Assembly (NCBI GenBank): GCA_946811185.2 | Contig: OX328106.1 | Coordinates: 49,674,311 to 49,738,310, forward strand | From: Hippopus hippopus | Taxonomy: Eukaryota; Mollusca; Bivalvia; Cardiida; Cardiidae | Length of the DNA: 64,000 nucleotides | Direction of reading: 5' to 3' | Shown: one piece after another, positions 51,140-62,066 of the stretch | Numbering within the stretch: position 1 is the first letter of the stretch | How the letters are laid out: each line of letters opens with the position of its first letter | Translations under genes and position numbers: made by a program | The notes under the pieces: model-generated | The model's input: only the letters and a program-made list of their open reading frames with translations | Database searches by the model: none | Told to the model about the DNA's origin: nothing

Positions 51140-51972
51140 CGAGGTGTGGTCGGAAAGTTCCAGGACTGGTCAATTTATAAGCATACTAGCGTTCCAAACA
51201 TGCTAAAATTTGCTACACTTATACATGTCATCTCACCCTTCTTGTTTGCATGTGTCTAAAAATAATTCATTTGATAATTCGTCTGTAGACGATGCTAAAC
51301 AATATGTGGGTACTTAGTTACGGAGCACTTTAAAAATCTTAGCGTGTGGGAATTTCTTGATCATAAACAAACATTATAACTTTGATTAAATGCCACCATA
51401 ATGTCATGAATTTTTGCATGCAGTCACATCAACGTTATTTCAACGCAATTCTGAAGAATCAGCATGATCTGTTCATAATCTAAAATTTGACAAATGTTTT
51501 TGATAGCAATGGAAGAATTTCAGGATGGTCAAACGTCAACGTCAAATGATCACATGGGGCAGCGTGCAGTCATAAAGTTACACGTAGCCAGAATGACGCC
51601 GACGGACACATGTCAGACCGGCAAAAATCAATGGACGATATCGCCGACACTGCAGGACTTGGCCAAGCAAATGTGCATAAAAATGCTTACGCAAGATTTT
51701 GGAATAAGTAAGTGTGTGCTCAATGGATCCCTGGACTATTAACTGCAGAAAACATGCCTAAACAGAAATAGGCCAGGGATCCATCGAGCACACACTTTAC
51801 TTATTCCAAAATCTTGTGTAAGCATTTTTATGCACATTTGCGTAGCCATGATTCATGAATTTTCATGTGTCCGTCGGCGAGATGACATGTATAAGTGTAG
51901 CAAATTTTAGCATGATTGGGACACTAGTATGCTTATAAATTGACTAGTCCGGGAACTTCCGACTGCACCTCA
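51140..51972. mobile_element. Mariner-like remnant, copy 2
   Basis: TA-flanked like 6292-7127, with the same internal inverted duplication. Small coding differences (for example GGAATAAGTAAGTG where copy 1 has one more A) show that both are equally dead. The palindrome was therefore present before the segmental duplication. Confidence 0.82.
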
Positions 51973-52759
51973 TAGTTCCACATGTAGACGACATTAGCCA
52001 AAGCTAAGTTTTTATAGCAATTCATGCATGTAATATATGGTAATAGAGGTCATTTATTTCATGTCAATTTGTTCGCGTAATACAAGAGGTAAACAATAAG
52101 GAGTACAAATTTTTCACATGTAAAAGTCAGCTGAGATCTAACATTACAAAGATTGGATAGAGGATGGACACGGTGCTGGATACTTACGTGTACGATGCTG
52201 TCCAGTTATTATGACTATAGAATTGAAAAAAATACTGACTGCATTATCTCTATTTGTAACAGAAAGGCAACCCTAATTGGGCGTCCTTTATATCTTAACC
52301 CTTTACAACACAATCCAGACTTTACACGACCCGAGGGAGAAGCCTTTGACACCATTGTGGGAAAAGGAGAAAATGCTGGTAACCAGCATTTTCTCCTTTT
52401 CCAACAATGTTTTCTAACCTTTGAATGCCAAATTTCTTCTTTTAAGTTAAATTTGTCATCTGCAAATGCTTTCAATTTGGACAAGGCTAACATTTTGTCG
52501 TCTGGTAAAGGGTAAACAAAGGAAACAGTGAAATATATAGAAATTTGCTCTGTAGTTTGTCACAAATTAGCTTGTGGAGCACTAATTTGATTGTAAGGAT
52601 ATTTTCATCTAGGAGGAAAACCCCTCTGAAAGTTGATATTTCAAGCAGACAGTATAGAATCAAGATCAGACCACTAGTTCTATGCAGTCTGCATTCTGGC
52701 CAAAACAGCATTAACCTTCACTAGACTTCTAAACAATCCTATGATTGCAATGTTTCCTA

Positions 52760-52820
52760 AATTCACTGCATCAGAGACATACAATACACATCTAATCTAT
52801 GTCTCTGACTGCATTAACAG
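52760..52820. repeat. 46-base insertion unique to copy 2
   Basis: CACTGCATCAGAGACATACAATACACATCT and AATCTATGTCTCTGACTGCA interrupt CACTGCATTAACAG, which is continuous in copy 1 (7919-7932). The insert has inverted halves (CAGAGACATA/TATGTCTCTG) and the flanking word CTGCAT is duplicated, so it is a tiny fold-back insertion. Confidence 0.65.
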
Positions 52821-53729
52821 TTCCGATTTCCTTGATGTAAAAGACCAGTGGAAATGTATGAATTTCTTGCAGATCGACCAAGCAAATCTTGTTTTTGCAC
52901 CAATGTGAAATAAAAGTGATCATAAACTGTCATGTTCTCTTAATGAACTTATACCCATATAAGGATTTTAAAAAAAAATAAAGAAAAAAAGCGCTTTGCT
53001 AGTTTCTTTATTCTTGAAACAAATAGACCTTCATTTATCTTTTATTTGAAGTAGATCTACAAGTAATTTAAAATTTGTACTTGAGAAACTAGGGTCAACA
53101 AAAATACCTTGGCTGCCTGGCACCATTCAACTCTTAGAAGACCCAGTAAGCTCAACAGGCATTTTCACTCTAGAAATAGGACCCAAATGATTGCAATATC
53201 AAGGATACTTTGGTAAAAAACGTGTCTGTACAGCAGACAGTGTAGATCAAAGATCAGACTGCACATTTTGTGCAATCTGATCATGATCTACACTGGCTGG
53301 AGAGGTAACCGTAGTTGTGGAAGGCATTCCAAGGATTAAGGTTTATAACAGAGAGACATATTTATGACAGAAGGACATACAAAGTGACCTCACACTATTT
53401 AACGTAAACTTTACTAGGACAAACACTATCAACTCTGTAGCTGACCATAACAATTTTGAAATAGTATGGCAAGTAAAGAAATTATCCATAATGAAAATAT
53501 TTTCCCATCAGTCACATTGACAATAATAGAATCATTTTTTTCATGCATTTCTTTTAAATCTGTTCTTTTTCCTAGGCTTCTTTAGAAGCATTTAAAAGTA
53601 TTGGGTAAAAAAAGTCAACTCATTTATTGCTTTGCCCATGTAAAAAATAACTGGGCAACTAAGAATGATCTTTTCAACTTTTAAAGTAATGATGAGAGAC
53701 TTTCAAGTTTATTGTGGAAGAGTTCATTT

Positions 53730-54008
53730 TAAATCTTTACCAGACGACAAAATCTCAGACTCATCCATATTGAAAGCATTTGCAAACGACAAATTACATC
53801 TGGCTAAAACAATTTTAATTTCAATAAGAAAGGAAAGAAAAAATTGTGGGAAAAGGAGAAAATGCTGGTTAGCAGCATTATCTCCTTTTCCCACAATGTT
53901 TTCTTCTCTTTCAAACAAAATTTGCACCATATGCGCAACACTGAAATAGTCGTATGCAAATGTTTTCAATTTGGACAGGGCTAAAATTTTGTCGTCTGGT
54001 AAAGGGTG
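53730..54008. mobile_element. Family A MITE, complete counterpart of the truncated copy at 8900
   Basis: CTTTACCAGACGACAAAATC to GTCTGGTAAAGGGTGA. The hairpin is GGAGAAAATGCTGGTTAGCA. The duplication boundary falls inside it at about 53967. Confidence 0.85.
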
Positions 54009-54771
54009 ACCCCACATGACCCACTTTGGAACCTAGCCTTCATATCATGAAGACAAAATGGTACCTATAATAACATTTCATGTAGATCTACATTGGATGA
54101 AAACCGTGTCCTGACCAAATTTTCTGTAACTTGACAAAAGGACCAAGTTTCATCCACATGACCAAGTGTCCACCATACATAAGATCAATACAGTCAAGCA
54201 TTATGAGTGGTTTCATAATGACAAAGTGGAAACTACTTCCTGAACTCTTTCCTGAAGGTCTTTCAATAGTTTGACCTCATGACAAAGTTTTTGACATGGC
54301 ATAACCTGGCCCATTATTTCATTTATGTGGCTTCAGAATAGAGCTTGGGTATTCTTTGGGCATGTACCCATTCTGGTTTACTTTTGGCTTGAGATGTTGA
54401 ATTTCTTAACGAAAGAATGACAATTTTAGAAGCTTAATTGACCTATCATAGTCCACCTCTAAATTTTACCTAGCATTTAATACAAACACAAAATAGGCAA
54501 AGTTTCACTGACATTGAGTTAAAATCAGGTTAAATATGTCAAGTTACAACAATGATCTATGATTACTTTTGCCCATATGCACCTCAACAAAAACACTGCC
54601 ATGAATGGCTATTATGACACAGATGCATCAATAAATTTCGTTAATGACACTCTGACAAAAATAGCATGGGTAGGTTTGAGAAATTCCTTCAATTTTTTGC
54701 CATGGTTTTGTATATTGCCTGTGATTCATATCTTTTTTTCTGAAAGGAAATGACAATTGGTATATACTTAC
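54009..54771. other. Intron 1 sequence with relics of a tandem-core repeat
   Basis: Motifs such as GACCCCACATGACCCACTTT, CATATCATGAAGACAAA and GGACCAAGTTTCATCC are decayed relatives of the array at 39392-40869. No further exon is seen. Confidence 0.45.
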
Positions 54772-54994
54772 ATAGCATCAATATTGTTCTCAGAACATCT
54801 ATCTAGAGTGTCAAAGTTGACTCGAAACTCATGCATCTGTAGAGTGTAATCACCAACACTGAGTCCATTCAGGTCAAGCTCTATCATTACGTCTCCTCCG
54901 ATGTCATTTTGTGTAAATGTAACAGTTCCAGTTACCCCACCCATATTGTACTTAGCCATAAGTGTTGTCATTCCACATACAGGCATAACAATGG
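54772..54994 (-). CDS. SOD-repeat gene exon 1 of those found: first part of SOD domain 1
   Basis: The acceptor CATTCTCTCATTTCAG enters in phase 1 (CC completes a codon), so a further 5' exon must exist. The donor GCTAT|GTAAGTAT leaves phase 2. The peptide AIVMPVCGMTTLMAKYNMGG, VTGTVTFTQNDIGGDVMIEL and DLNGLSVGDYTLQMHEFRVN, ending DRCSENNIDA, has the first SOD beta-strands. At the copper HxH position it reads LQMHEF, with one His only. I could not identify the signal-peptide exon to the right; a short ATG-containing segment with a fitting phase-1 donor near 62630 was judged too weak. Confidence 0.82.
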
Positions 54995-55042
54995 CTGAAA
55001 TGAGAGAATGCAAGGAACCATGACAATACTAGCAAAGCTTAC

Positions 55043-55258
55043 TTAACCCTTATGCTACAAAGTGTGACTCACTGACCTTTTGCAGACAGTGTAGATCAAG
55101 ATCAGACTGCACAGAACATGCAGTCTGATCTTGGATCTACACTGTCTGATGAGAAGAAATCTTTCTCCCAGAAATACCTTTGAAATAGAAAACTTTGTGA
55201 TTTTACAATCGGCTTGAAAGTTTCATGTAAGTTATTTAGCAGAATAAGGGTTTTTAAA
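55043..55258. mobile_element. Family B MITE
   Basis: TTAACCCTTATGCTACAAAG to AGAATAAGGGTTTTTAAA. The hairpin GACAGTGTAGATCAAGATCA faces its complement with only a few mismatches. Confidence 0.85.
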
Positions 55259-55309
55259 AGACAAAAATAGTAAGAAATTACTGTCCTCATAGGTAAATGT
55301 GTTACCAGT

Positions 55310-55556
55310 ACCTCTTTACCAAACAACCCCATGTTTTAACAACCCTTGGGAAGCAGCCTTTTTAAAAAAAAACACTGTAGAAAAAGGATGAAAATGCTGG
55401 TACCCAGTATTTTCTCTTTCTCCTACAATGTTTTCTTATCTTTTGAAGATAAAAATCATGATCTGACCCAGATATAATTTGAAGTCTGTGCACAAAATGA
55501 AATCCATCAAATTTGGAAGTACATGTATCTGTAATTTTGTTATCTAGTAAAGCCTT
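55310..55556. mobile_element. Family A MITE, diverged
   Basis: CTCTTTACCAAACAACCCCA to CTAGTAAAGCCTTAA. The hairpin is GATGAAAATGCTGGTACCCA. Confidence 0.7.
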
Positions 55557-55779
55557 AAAAAATCATATTTCTTTGAAAATATTGTGATAGAGTAATTACA
55601 TGTTATAAGAAAAAATCAACATATGCAACAATGAGTTCAATATATCAAATCTAAATCATGTTACTTATACCCATTTTACAGGCATACTTCTATAGAATCA
55701 CATGCTAAATTATTTGTTTGAATGCAAAATGAGGTAAACAAATCAGAATTCATGAAATAAGTAAAGTTGGCTAGTTGTT

Positions 55780-56610
55780 CTAGTAATTTGTCAAGGTAAA
55801 ATTAGCCTATTTAGCCGATTACTTGTTCAGGTAAGATTGTTTTACTTGTAGTTACTTTCTTATGTTAATACTGGCTACCTGTAGCTAGCTACATGTACTT
55901 GTTAAGGTATTGTTGCCTACTTGTTGATACCTGTTTGTTGAGGTAACGTTGCCTCCTAGCAGCTACCTACTTATGGCTGTGTTGCCTTCTTCTTGCTACC
56001 TACTTGTTGAGGTAATGTAGCCAACTTGTAGATACCTACTGGTACTTGTTGAGGTAATTTGCCTACCTACATTTTAAGGTAATGTTGCCCACATGTAGAT
56101 ACCTACTTGTAGCTACCTACCTGTCCAGCTAATGTTGCCTAGTAGTTGTAGTCACAGGGACTCGATCCAGTAATTTTTTTGGTATCTTGTAAGTAAATAA
56201 AGTCTTTTTTTACTTACAAGATACCAAAAAAATTACTGGATCAAGTCCCTGTGGTTGTAGTCACCTACTTGTTGAGGTGATGTTGCCTACTTTTAGATAC
56301 CTTCTTGTTGAGGTAATGTTGCCTACTTTTAGATACCTTCTTGTTGAGGTAATGTTGCCTACTTTTAGATCTATACCTTCTTGTTGAGGTAATGTTGCCT
56401 ACTTTTACATACCTTCTTGTTCAGGTAATGTTGCCTACTTATAGCTACCTACTAGTCAAGGTAATTTTGCCTACACCTATATACCTGTGGTCACATCTGC
56501 TGCTTGTTGAAAGCTATTAGTTAAGGTAATGATAGCTACTAGATACCTACTTGCCTAGGTATTTTTGGATACATGTAGCTACCTTCTTGTCAAGGTACAT
56601 GTAATTATGG
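55780..56610 (+). repeat. Minisatellite of about 36-bp units
   Basis: About twenty units follow the theme CTTGTTGAGGTAATGTTGCC + TACTTGTAGATACCTA with frequent unit-length changes. The most regular part is 56275-56420 (TACTTTTAGATACCTTCTTG). It is interrupted by the MITE at 56153-56253. No ORF runs through it. Confidence 0.85.
56153..56253. mobile_element. hAT-type MITE with 8-bp target duplication
   Basis: The 101-bp element has inverted arms of about 45 bp starting CACAGGGACTYGATCCAGTA, with a short loop near AAATAAAGTCTTTTTT. It is flanked by a perfect 8-bp direct repeat GTTGTAGT (56145-56152 and 56254-56261). Eight-bp target duplication and a CA.GGG-type end are hallmarks of hAT transposons. 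Confidence 0.88.
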
Positions 56611-57130
56611 CTACTTTAAGCCATCTGGCATCTATATCAAAGACTCTTCTAACAGTCGATTTAAAATACCCATAATTAACGTTTTATGTCAGGTGCAAAG
56701 TGTTTTTGTACTTAGTTTGTCACACAAGCATTGTAGGAGGGTTAGGAAGGATACAAAAGTCAACTTATAAAACTATCGGATAAAGGTCTTTCCTTTTCTT
56801 TCCGTTACTTCGCTTACCTCTTGTTCTTTAATCAGAACGACGTTTCGTCCAACGGTTCGTACCGATGTTACAGAACAAACACTGATTCGATTATGTTCTC
56901 ATTTTGAAACCTCAAGATATTTTCTGATTCATAATTTTTCCATGTGTGACAAATAGATTAAGCAGAAAACAGTGTTATTTTGTTCTCTACTACGCGATAT
57001 ATCGATGCTGATGTGACACAAAAATTGAAACAATATCGTTCGTTGTTTGCGCATGTCATATTCTTCGAAGATGAGTATTTGTAGAATGCCATCTAGCGGG
57101 AGATAATGCAATATCGTTTTCTTAGTATGC
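56611..57130. other. Interval without recognised gene
   Basis: No hairpin family, array or clear exon. One donor-like AAGAG|GTAAGC exists on the minus strand near 56815, without a coding frame. Confidence 0.35.
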
Positions 57131-57221
57131 GATAGAAAACGAGTGCCGTGATATATGGGAAATATACACGAGCGTTAGCGAGTGTATATTTCCCATATAC
57201 CACGGCACGAGATTTTCTATC
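57131..57221. repeat. Hairpin element of 91 bp
   Basis: GATAGAAAACGAGTGCCGTG and ATATGGGAAATATACACGAG pair with CTCGTAAC-free partners GCGAGTGTATATTTCCCATA and CACGGCACGAGATTTTCTATC around a 4-6 base loop. No terminal TTAA or clear target duplication is seen, so its class is unknown. Confidence 0.75.
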
Positions 57222-57669
57222 TAACTTAGACCATGTGACTATTTATCCGTGCTTTTCATGTCATATGTACATTTGTATTTCAAATAAAAAGCTTGTAACA
57301 AAATGGAGTCGTCGTGGTTGTTAAAATGAATTGTTGCACCTGATTTAAAAGAAGTAAATATAAAGTACAATTATATCAAAACGCTAAATTATTCATTATG
57401 ATATGTAATGAAGGTAAACCTCATTGTGAAGTGTTGAGATCGAACTAGTTTTTGTCTGCAGTATTTTGAAAACGTTATGTTTCGATTGATGGTAGGTGTC
57501 AAAGTGGGACGTTCAGGTATTTAGAACTTACTATGCGTCCCTAAGAATTGTGGAGAAACACTGTTGTTGTTTTTTCAATTACGTTCAATATGTTAATTTC
57601 GACGAATTTTTGTAACCAGTGTCAAACTCCTTTTATGAAAATTTTGTATATTTTGTCAAGCCATAGAGC
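57222..57669. other. Interval without recognised gene
   Basis: AT-rich; nothing recognised on either strand. Confidence 0.35.
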
Positions 57670-57882
57670 TTAAGCCTTAGGCTGCTAAACGCGGGTGAAG
57701 GACATTTTACAGACAATGTAGGTCTGGATCAGACAGTACAGAACGTGCACAGTCTGATCTTGGATCCACACTGTCCGATAAAGAGATGTTTTCCACAAAA
57801 AAAATCTTAGAAATAGCAATATTTTAGTTTTTACTATCGGCTGGAAAGTTTCATTTTACCTAATTAACAGGCTAAGGGTTAA
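57670..57882. mobile_element. Family B MITE
   Basis: TTAAGCCTTAGGCTGCTAAA to TTAACAGGCTAAGGGTTAA, both with TTAA. The terminal repeats TTAA.CCTTAG.CTG match on the two strands. The hairpin is diverged (TAGGTCTGGATCAGACAGTA). Confidence 0.85.
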
Positions 57883-57898
57883 ACATTACTAAAAACAA

Positions 57899-57985
57899 CC
57901 TACGCATGTGTATAGGCGCACTGACCACCGTGATATGACCATATGGCGTTTAACTTCCAACGAAATAAACTAAAGAAAGCAGGAG
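57899..57985 (+). mobile_element. SINE 3' fragment
   Basis: CACTGACCACCGTGATATGA, then CCATATGGCGTTTAACTTCC matches the tail of the SINEs at 25305-25557 and (antisense) 4445-4650. Confidence 0.6.
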
Positions 57986-58173
57986 CTATGTTGTTATATT
58001 TTTTAGCTAAAATAAGATTTTGCCTTTTTGAGATTACAGAGAAAAAATGTTATAAATGCGATGGCATGTTTTAAAAAGCCTAAATGCGAACGCTATTGCG
58101 TTTTTTTCCTAACTGGAGCCTTATTTTTCAGTTGTCAAAAACACACAGCACTCAATAGGTTGCTTAGTAAATA

Positions 58174-58247
58174 GATAGTGAGTGCAATACTGCTTTAAGT
58201 GCCTGTACACTGTATAGGCACTTAGAATAGTATTGCACTCACTTATC
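58174..58247. repeat. Hairpin of 74 bp
   Basis: GATAGTGAGTGCAATACT faces AGTATTGCACTCACTTATC, with AAGTGCCT/AGGCACTT inside and GTACACTGTAT as the loop. Another short palindrome, GTTGTATATC-TAGATATACAAC, lies at 58371-58392. Confidence 0.75.
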
Positions 58248-58789
58248 GAAATGCTGCATCCGGTTCACTATATAATATTTCAAAATTGTTTTACTGTGAA
58301 GGGTACATTTTGCCTTGACTCGATATTGCAAACAAAACTTGTCGGAATTCACGTGCAGGATATACTAGCGTTGTATATCTAGATATACAACTACGGGAGT
58401 TGTATCTTCGATATATACTTTTGAAATAATGATCGCTGATTGGTCAACTCGCTACAAACGTGGTCTAACAATGGTTAAATTCTTCTTTGAAGAGAGTATT
58501 TTATTGCAATGGCTAAAACGCGGACAACTTTTGTGAACAATTAGAACACGGAAAAGGGATATGTGGGTCATATCAACATTCTGTGCTTTGTGATTTTGAT
58601 CTACACTGTTTGCAATAAGTTGCCGAGTCACGTTCATAAAGGCCAAATAGTTAAAGCACTAGCAATGACTTCAGTTGCTTTTGTTAACGGTATAGATCAC
58701 GAAAGACTGAAAAGAACATGCAGTCTGCTCTGGGACTTGGTTGCATTCTTGAGAGCTTATTTTATGTAACCGCTCCCCCTACTTCTCCA

Positions 58790-58985
58790 TAAGCAAGAAT
58801 CTTATGGCCTTTGTCAATCTCACCTAAAAGTGTGGCTCATCTTGTCAATATTGTCTATGAAAGAGTAGAAAACACCGAGGGAAAAGGAGAAGACATTAGT
58901 TACCAGTATTTATCCCCAAAATGTTTTCAAAGGCCCTCTTCCTAAAGGTTTTTAAATATCGGGATTGATATATAAAGGGTAAAAC
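58790..58985. mobile_element. Family A MITE, degraded
   Basis: The hairpin remnant GGAGAAGACATTAGTTACCA and the right end ATATAAAGGGTAA can be recognised; the left end is lost. Confidence 0.55.
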
Positions 58986-59100
58986 AAAAGTATTTTCTTT
59001 CAAATTTACTGTTATCTAATTTTATTCCTCTAAGTTCGTAACAGGAATATCGAGTTTGTCAAAAAGATTTTATCTACGATAACAGGCTAATCAAGATTAG

Positions 59101-59314
59101 TAACCCTTAGATCGCTAAGCGCGATTTAAAGACCCTTTGCGGACAGTGTAGATCAAGATCAGACTGCACAAAACGTGCAGTCTGATCTTGGATCTACATT
59201 GTCCGATGAGAAGATTTTTTTTTTCTTCAAAAAATAATTCTGAAATAGCTATATATAGGTTTTTACTATAGATTTGAAAGTTTCATTTTAGTTATTCAGC
59301 AGAAAAAGGGTTAA
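59101..59314. mobile_element. Family B MITE abutting a family A MITE
   Basis: GTAACCCTTAGATCGCTAAG to CAGAAAAAGGGTTAA. The hairpin GCGGACAGTGTAGATCAAGA is nearly perfect. Its right TTAA (59311-59314) is also the left TTAA of the next element. Confidence 0.88.
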
Positions 59315-59538
59315 CCCTTTACCATACAATCCCTACTTTTGACGACCCTGAGAAAAAAGCCTTTAGAAAACATTGTGGGAAAAGGAGAAAATGCTGGTAA
59401 CCAGCATTTTTTCCTTTTCACGCAATGTTTTCTACCCTTCACAAAACAATTTTTAAATTTTCAGTCACTTTTATTTTGTCGTCTGCAACTGCTTTCGATT
59501 TGGACAAGCCAAAAATTTTGTCGTTTGGTAATGAGTTA
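59311..59538. mobile_element. Family A MITE
   Basis: TTAACCCTTTACCATACAAT to TTTGGTAATGAGTTAA. The hairpin is GGAGAAAATGCTGGTAACCA, with TTTTTTCC on the right arm. Confidence 0.88.
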
Positions 59539-59699
59539 AACAGGAGAAAATACAATTTTGCAAACAAAGGTAAAGAAGATACTTTTCATAGTTGAGAGAA
59601 CTAATGCAATTGAGCGGCTCTCTGGCAACATGGGGGTTTAATACATCTCCGTGGTGCATTGTACCAAGCAAGTCATCATTATAATTATGGATCCGTAAA

Positions 59700-59845
59700 A
59701 CTTATTCCGTAAAAAAACCGACTCATGTTGTACGTTTATATTTGGACATGTGGAAAATTGACCAGTTATAAAAAAGTTTCGACCCAGGTCAGCCTGCGCG
59801 GACTACGCAGGCTGACCTGGTCGATACTTTTGCAGATGCATTAAA
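59700..59845. repeat. GC-rich hairpin element
   Basis: TCGACCCAGGTCAGCCTGCG pairs with CGCAGGCTGACCTGGTCGA around CGGACTA. The flanks AAAGTTTCGACC/GGTCGATACTTTTGC extend the pairing. A relative lies at 32704-32748. Confidence 0.75.
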
Positions 59846-59999
59846 TCCCCTTTTCACAGAGCATGGATCAATTACATAAACGATCATTTTCATTCAAAAA
59901 GTTAAACAAGTTTCCCTATCATTCACTACTCTTTGGGAACATTACACTGTGACCTTAATATCTTTTTCATAGTATCCAATGTTATGTAACCGTTATGTT

Positions 60000-60233
60000 T
60001 CAATTCTTTACGAGGCAACAATATTGTACACCGGTTCAAAAGCATTTGCTGACGACAAATTACATACGACTCGAATGATGGGAGATTTTCTTTGAAACGG
60101 GTAGACAACATTGTGGAAAAAGAAAAAAGTGATGTTTACTAGCGACGGCGGTTTTCTTCTTTTTCCAAGAATGTTTTCAGAAGACTTTTTTCTCAGGGTC
60201 GTTAGAATTTGGGATTGTGTGGTACAGAGTTAA
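60000..60233. mobile_element. Family A MITE, diverged
   Basis: CAATTCTTTACGAGGCAACA to GGTACAGAGTTAA. The hairpin is interrupted (AAAAAAGTGATGTTTACTAG). Confidence 0.65.
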
Positions 60234-60432
60234 ATTGTTACTTCCTGCAAACGACTTTTTCGTGTATTTCATTTGATAATTCTTTGAAGATATTGTTACA
60301 AAAGGACTTTCTTCTTTTTGTCAAAATGCTTTCATTTGTTTCTTGTATTTTTGCGTGTTACCTTGATTGAACTACCTGTTTTTACACGGATGGCATGGGT
60401 AAATTTGTTTCAGGAGATAACAACTTAAATCT

Positions 60433-60655
60433 TCAGTACCAAACGACAATTTGTTAGACTTGTCCAAAATGAAAGCAAATGCAGATGACAAATCTTATGT
60501 TGCACAAATTATGAAAACTGTCTTTGAAAGAGTAGAAAACATTGTGGGAAAGGAGAAAATGCTGGTTATCAGCATTTTCTCCTTTTCACACAATGTTTTC
60601 GAAAGCCTTCTTCTTCAGGGTCCTTGAAACTCGGAATTGTGTGGTAAAGGGTTAA
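60433..60655. mobile_element. Family A MITE
   Basis: CTTCAGTACCAAACGACAAT to GGTAAAGGGTTAA. The hairpin is well kept (GGAGAAAATGCTGGTTATCA). Confidence 0.8.
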
Positions 60656-61285
60656 AGCTGAAAACTTTTATTTGACGACATTTTCCGTCTTTTGCACGAT
60701 GAAACCATTGCATTTTTTTCATTTTTCAATACCCTAGATTCCATAAACACTTATCAAAACCCGGAAACAGATACGACAAAATTCTCCGGCTCAAGCATGA
60801 AAGTGTAGCGAATCGGTTATCTATAAATGTACAAGCTGTCACCGACAAAACATAGAAAGAGACTCGATGGAATTCCAGGGCTCAGGCATGGAAATGTGGT
60901 GGATAGGCTATCTATAAATGTACAAGCTGTCGCCGAGTTATTGGCAATAAAGTTGACGGCGGCAACACATGTTTGTTTCATGTAAAGGTTTGTAGATTTA
61001 AAGATACTGAATGAAAACTGTAATGAGCTGTTCCGTTCACATATAAATGCTTGTGTCCATTAAAGTTTAAATAGCAAACATGATAGATTGGAAGACGCAA
61101 AACGAGGCATCCGAACTGAACTTACTTGGAACTGGGAACAGGTTCGATGTTACTTTGAAGATTGTTTATCCTCATCAGCATCTTCAGTGCTTTAAGCAAT
61201 ATAAAGGATATTGTTCAATATGTTGAAAGATCAGCGTCGCATTTGAATTAGTTAACTCTTTATCACTCAACAAAATTTCAGCATG
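60656..61285. repeat. Interval with a direct repeat of about 60 bases
   Basis: GGCTCAAGCATGAAAGTGTA...GGTTATCTATAAATGTACAAGCTGTC-type sequence at about 60789-60845 recurs at about 60879-60936 with GGCTCAGGCATGGAAATGTG. No further feature is recognised. Confidence 0.6.
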
Positions 61286-61287
61286 GT

Positions 61288-61420
61288 ATATAATTGGCCT
61301 GCAACACGCGAAAAGGGGCATTCGGACATTTGCGTAAAGTGTCGTATCGGATCAGCCTGCGCAGTCCGCGCAGGCTAATCCGAGATGGCACTTTCCGTTT
61401 TTATGTAATTTTCTGTTTTG
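61288..61420. mobile_element. Half of a CpG-rich hairpin MITE
   Basis: GGCCTGCAACACGCGAAAAG, GGCATTCGGACATTTGCGTA and AAGTGTCGTATCGGATCAGC match one arm of the element at 62067-62317. It stops after TTTTCTGTTTTGCGG. Confidence 0.7.
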
Positions 61421-62066
61421 CGGTTGTTTTGTATGGATGAGCGCATGGATGTTTTAATTTTAAGATCAGTGCATTTTTAATTCGGTGCATGAATACAATA
61501 AATGGCGCCACTAGGTGTTACTTGGCATATCCAATTTCCTTTTGTTAAAAAAAGAAAGAAAAAATCTTAAATTCGCAAACAGACGTTGAACGTTTGCACC
61601 TAGCTAAAATAAATTATCTGACGTATATACCATATCATCTAATTCGACGCGTATTTTCATAGAAAAGTCGGAGATTAATTGGAAAACAGGTTTTTAATTA
61701 TCCGGGTTGGAGAATCGTGAGAATTTCAATTTTAATAAAAGACTATCACACTGAAGAACAGCGACTATCAAAATGGCGTAGTACACGGCGAAAGATTTCG
61801 TTGGCAAGAAGCTTTGTAAAGGATTCCATCTCGATTATTTTTTTTTTGTATCCAATGAGAACCTTTTCTTCCGCTCAGCAAGGCAGTTGAAATCACAATC
61901 CAACGAGCGCCACGTATCTTAGTATTCAACATATACTCGTATCTCTTCCTAAGCCATCCCGTATTTTAACGGTCCTGAAAAAGTCTGCTTATGGAAATGT
62001 CTTGGAACAGGAGAAAATGTTGATAACTAGTACCAGCGTGTTCTACTTTTCGCACATATCATATAC

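Larger units (their letters stand above)
49051..53967 (+). repeat. Segmental duplication 1, copy 2, inside intron 1 of the SOD-repeat gene
   Basis: It matches 4190-9136. It lies between SOD-repeat exons 1 and 2, so either the gene's intron received this block or was its source. Contained features: tandem repeat with SINE (49116-49790), family A copies (50093-50318, 50498-50722, 52295-52515), mariner remnant (51140-51972) and hairpin cores near 49825-49885, 50985-51020 and 53240-53300. Confidence 0.93.
32274..54994 (-). other. Gene span: six-domain Cu-only SOD-repeat protein
   Basis: Eight exons (54772-54994, 46328-46410, 41622-43663, 39086-39256, 37483-37627, 34144-34273, 33410-33522, 32274-32384) have GT-AG borders, and each donor phase matches the next acceptor phase. 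Together they give 1006 codons. Six superoxide-dismutase-like domains are followed by a conserved C-terminal region ending in ECVTGSS. Cu-only SOD-repeat proteins are known in animals as extracellular copper proteins; their best-supported role is superoxide handling at the cell surface. The HVH, H[FYL]NP and [IF]H ligand motifs are seen in domains 3 to 6. Two in-frame stops interrupt it. The first exon (signal peptide) and the 3' end are not identified. Confidence 0.85.
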
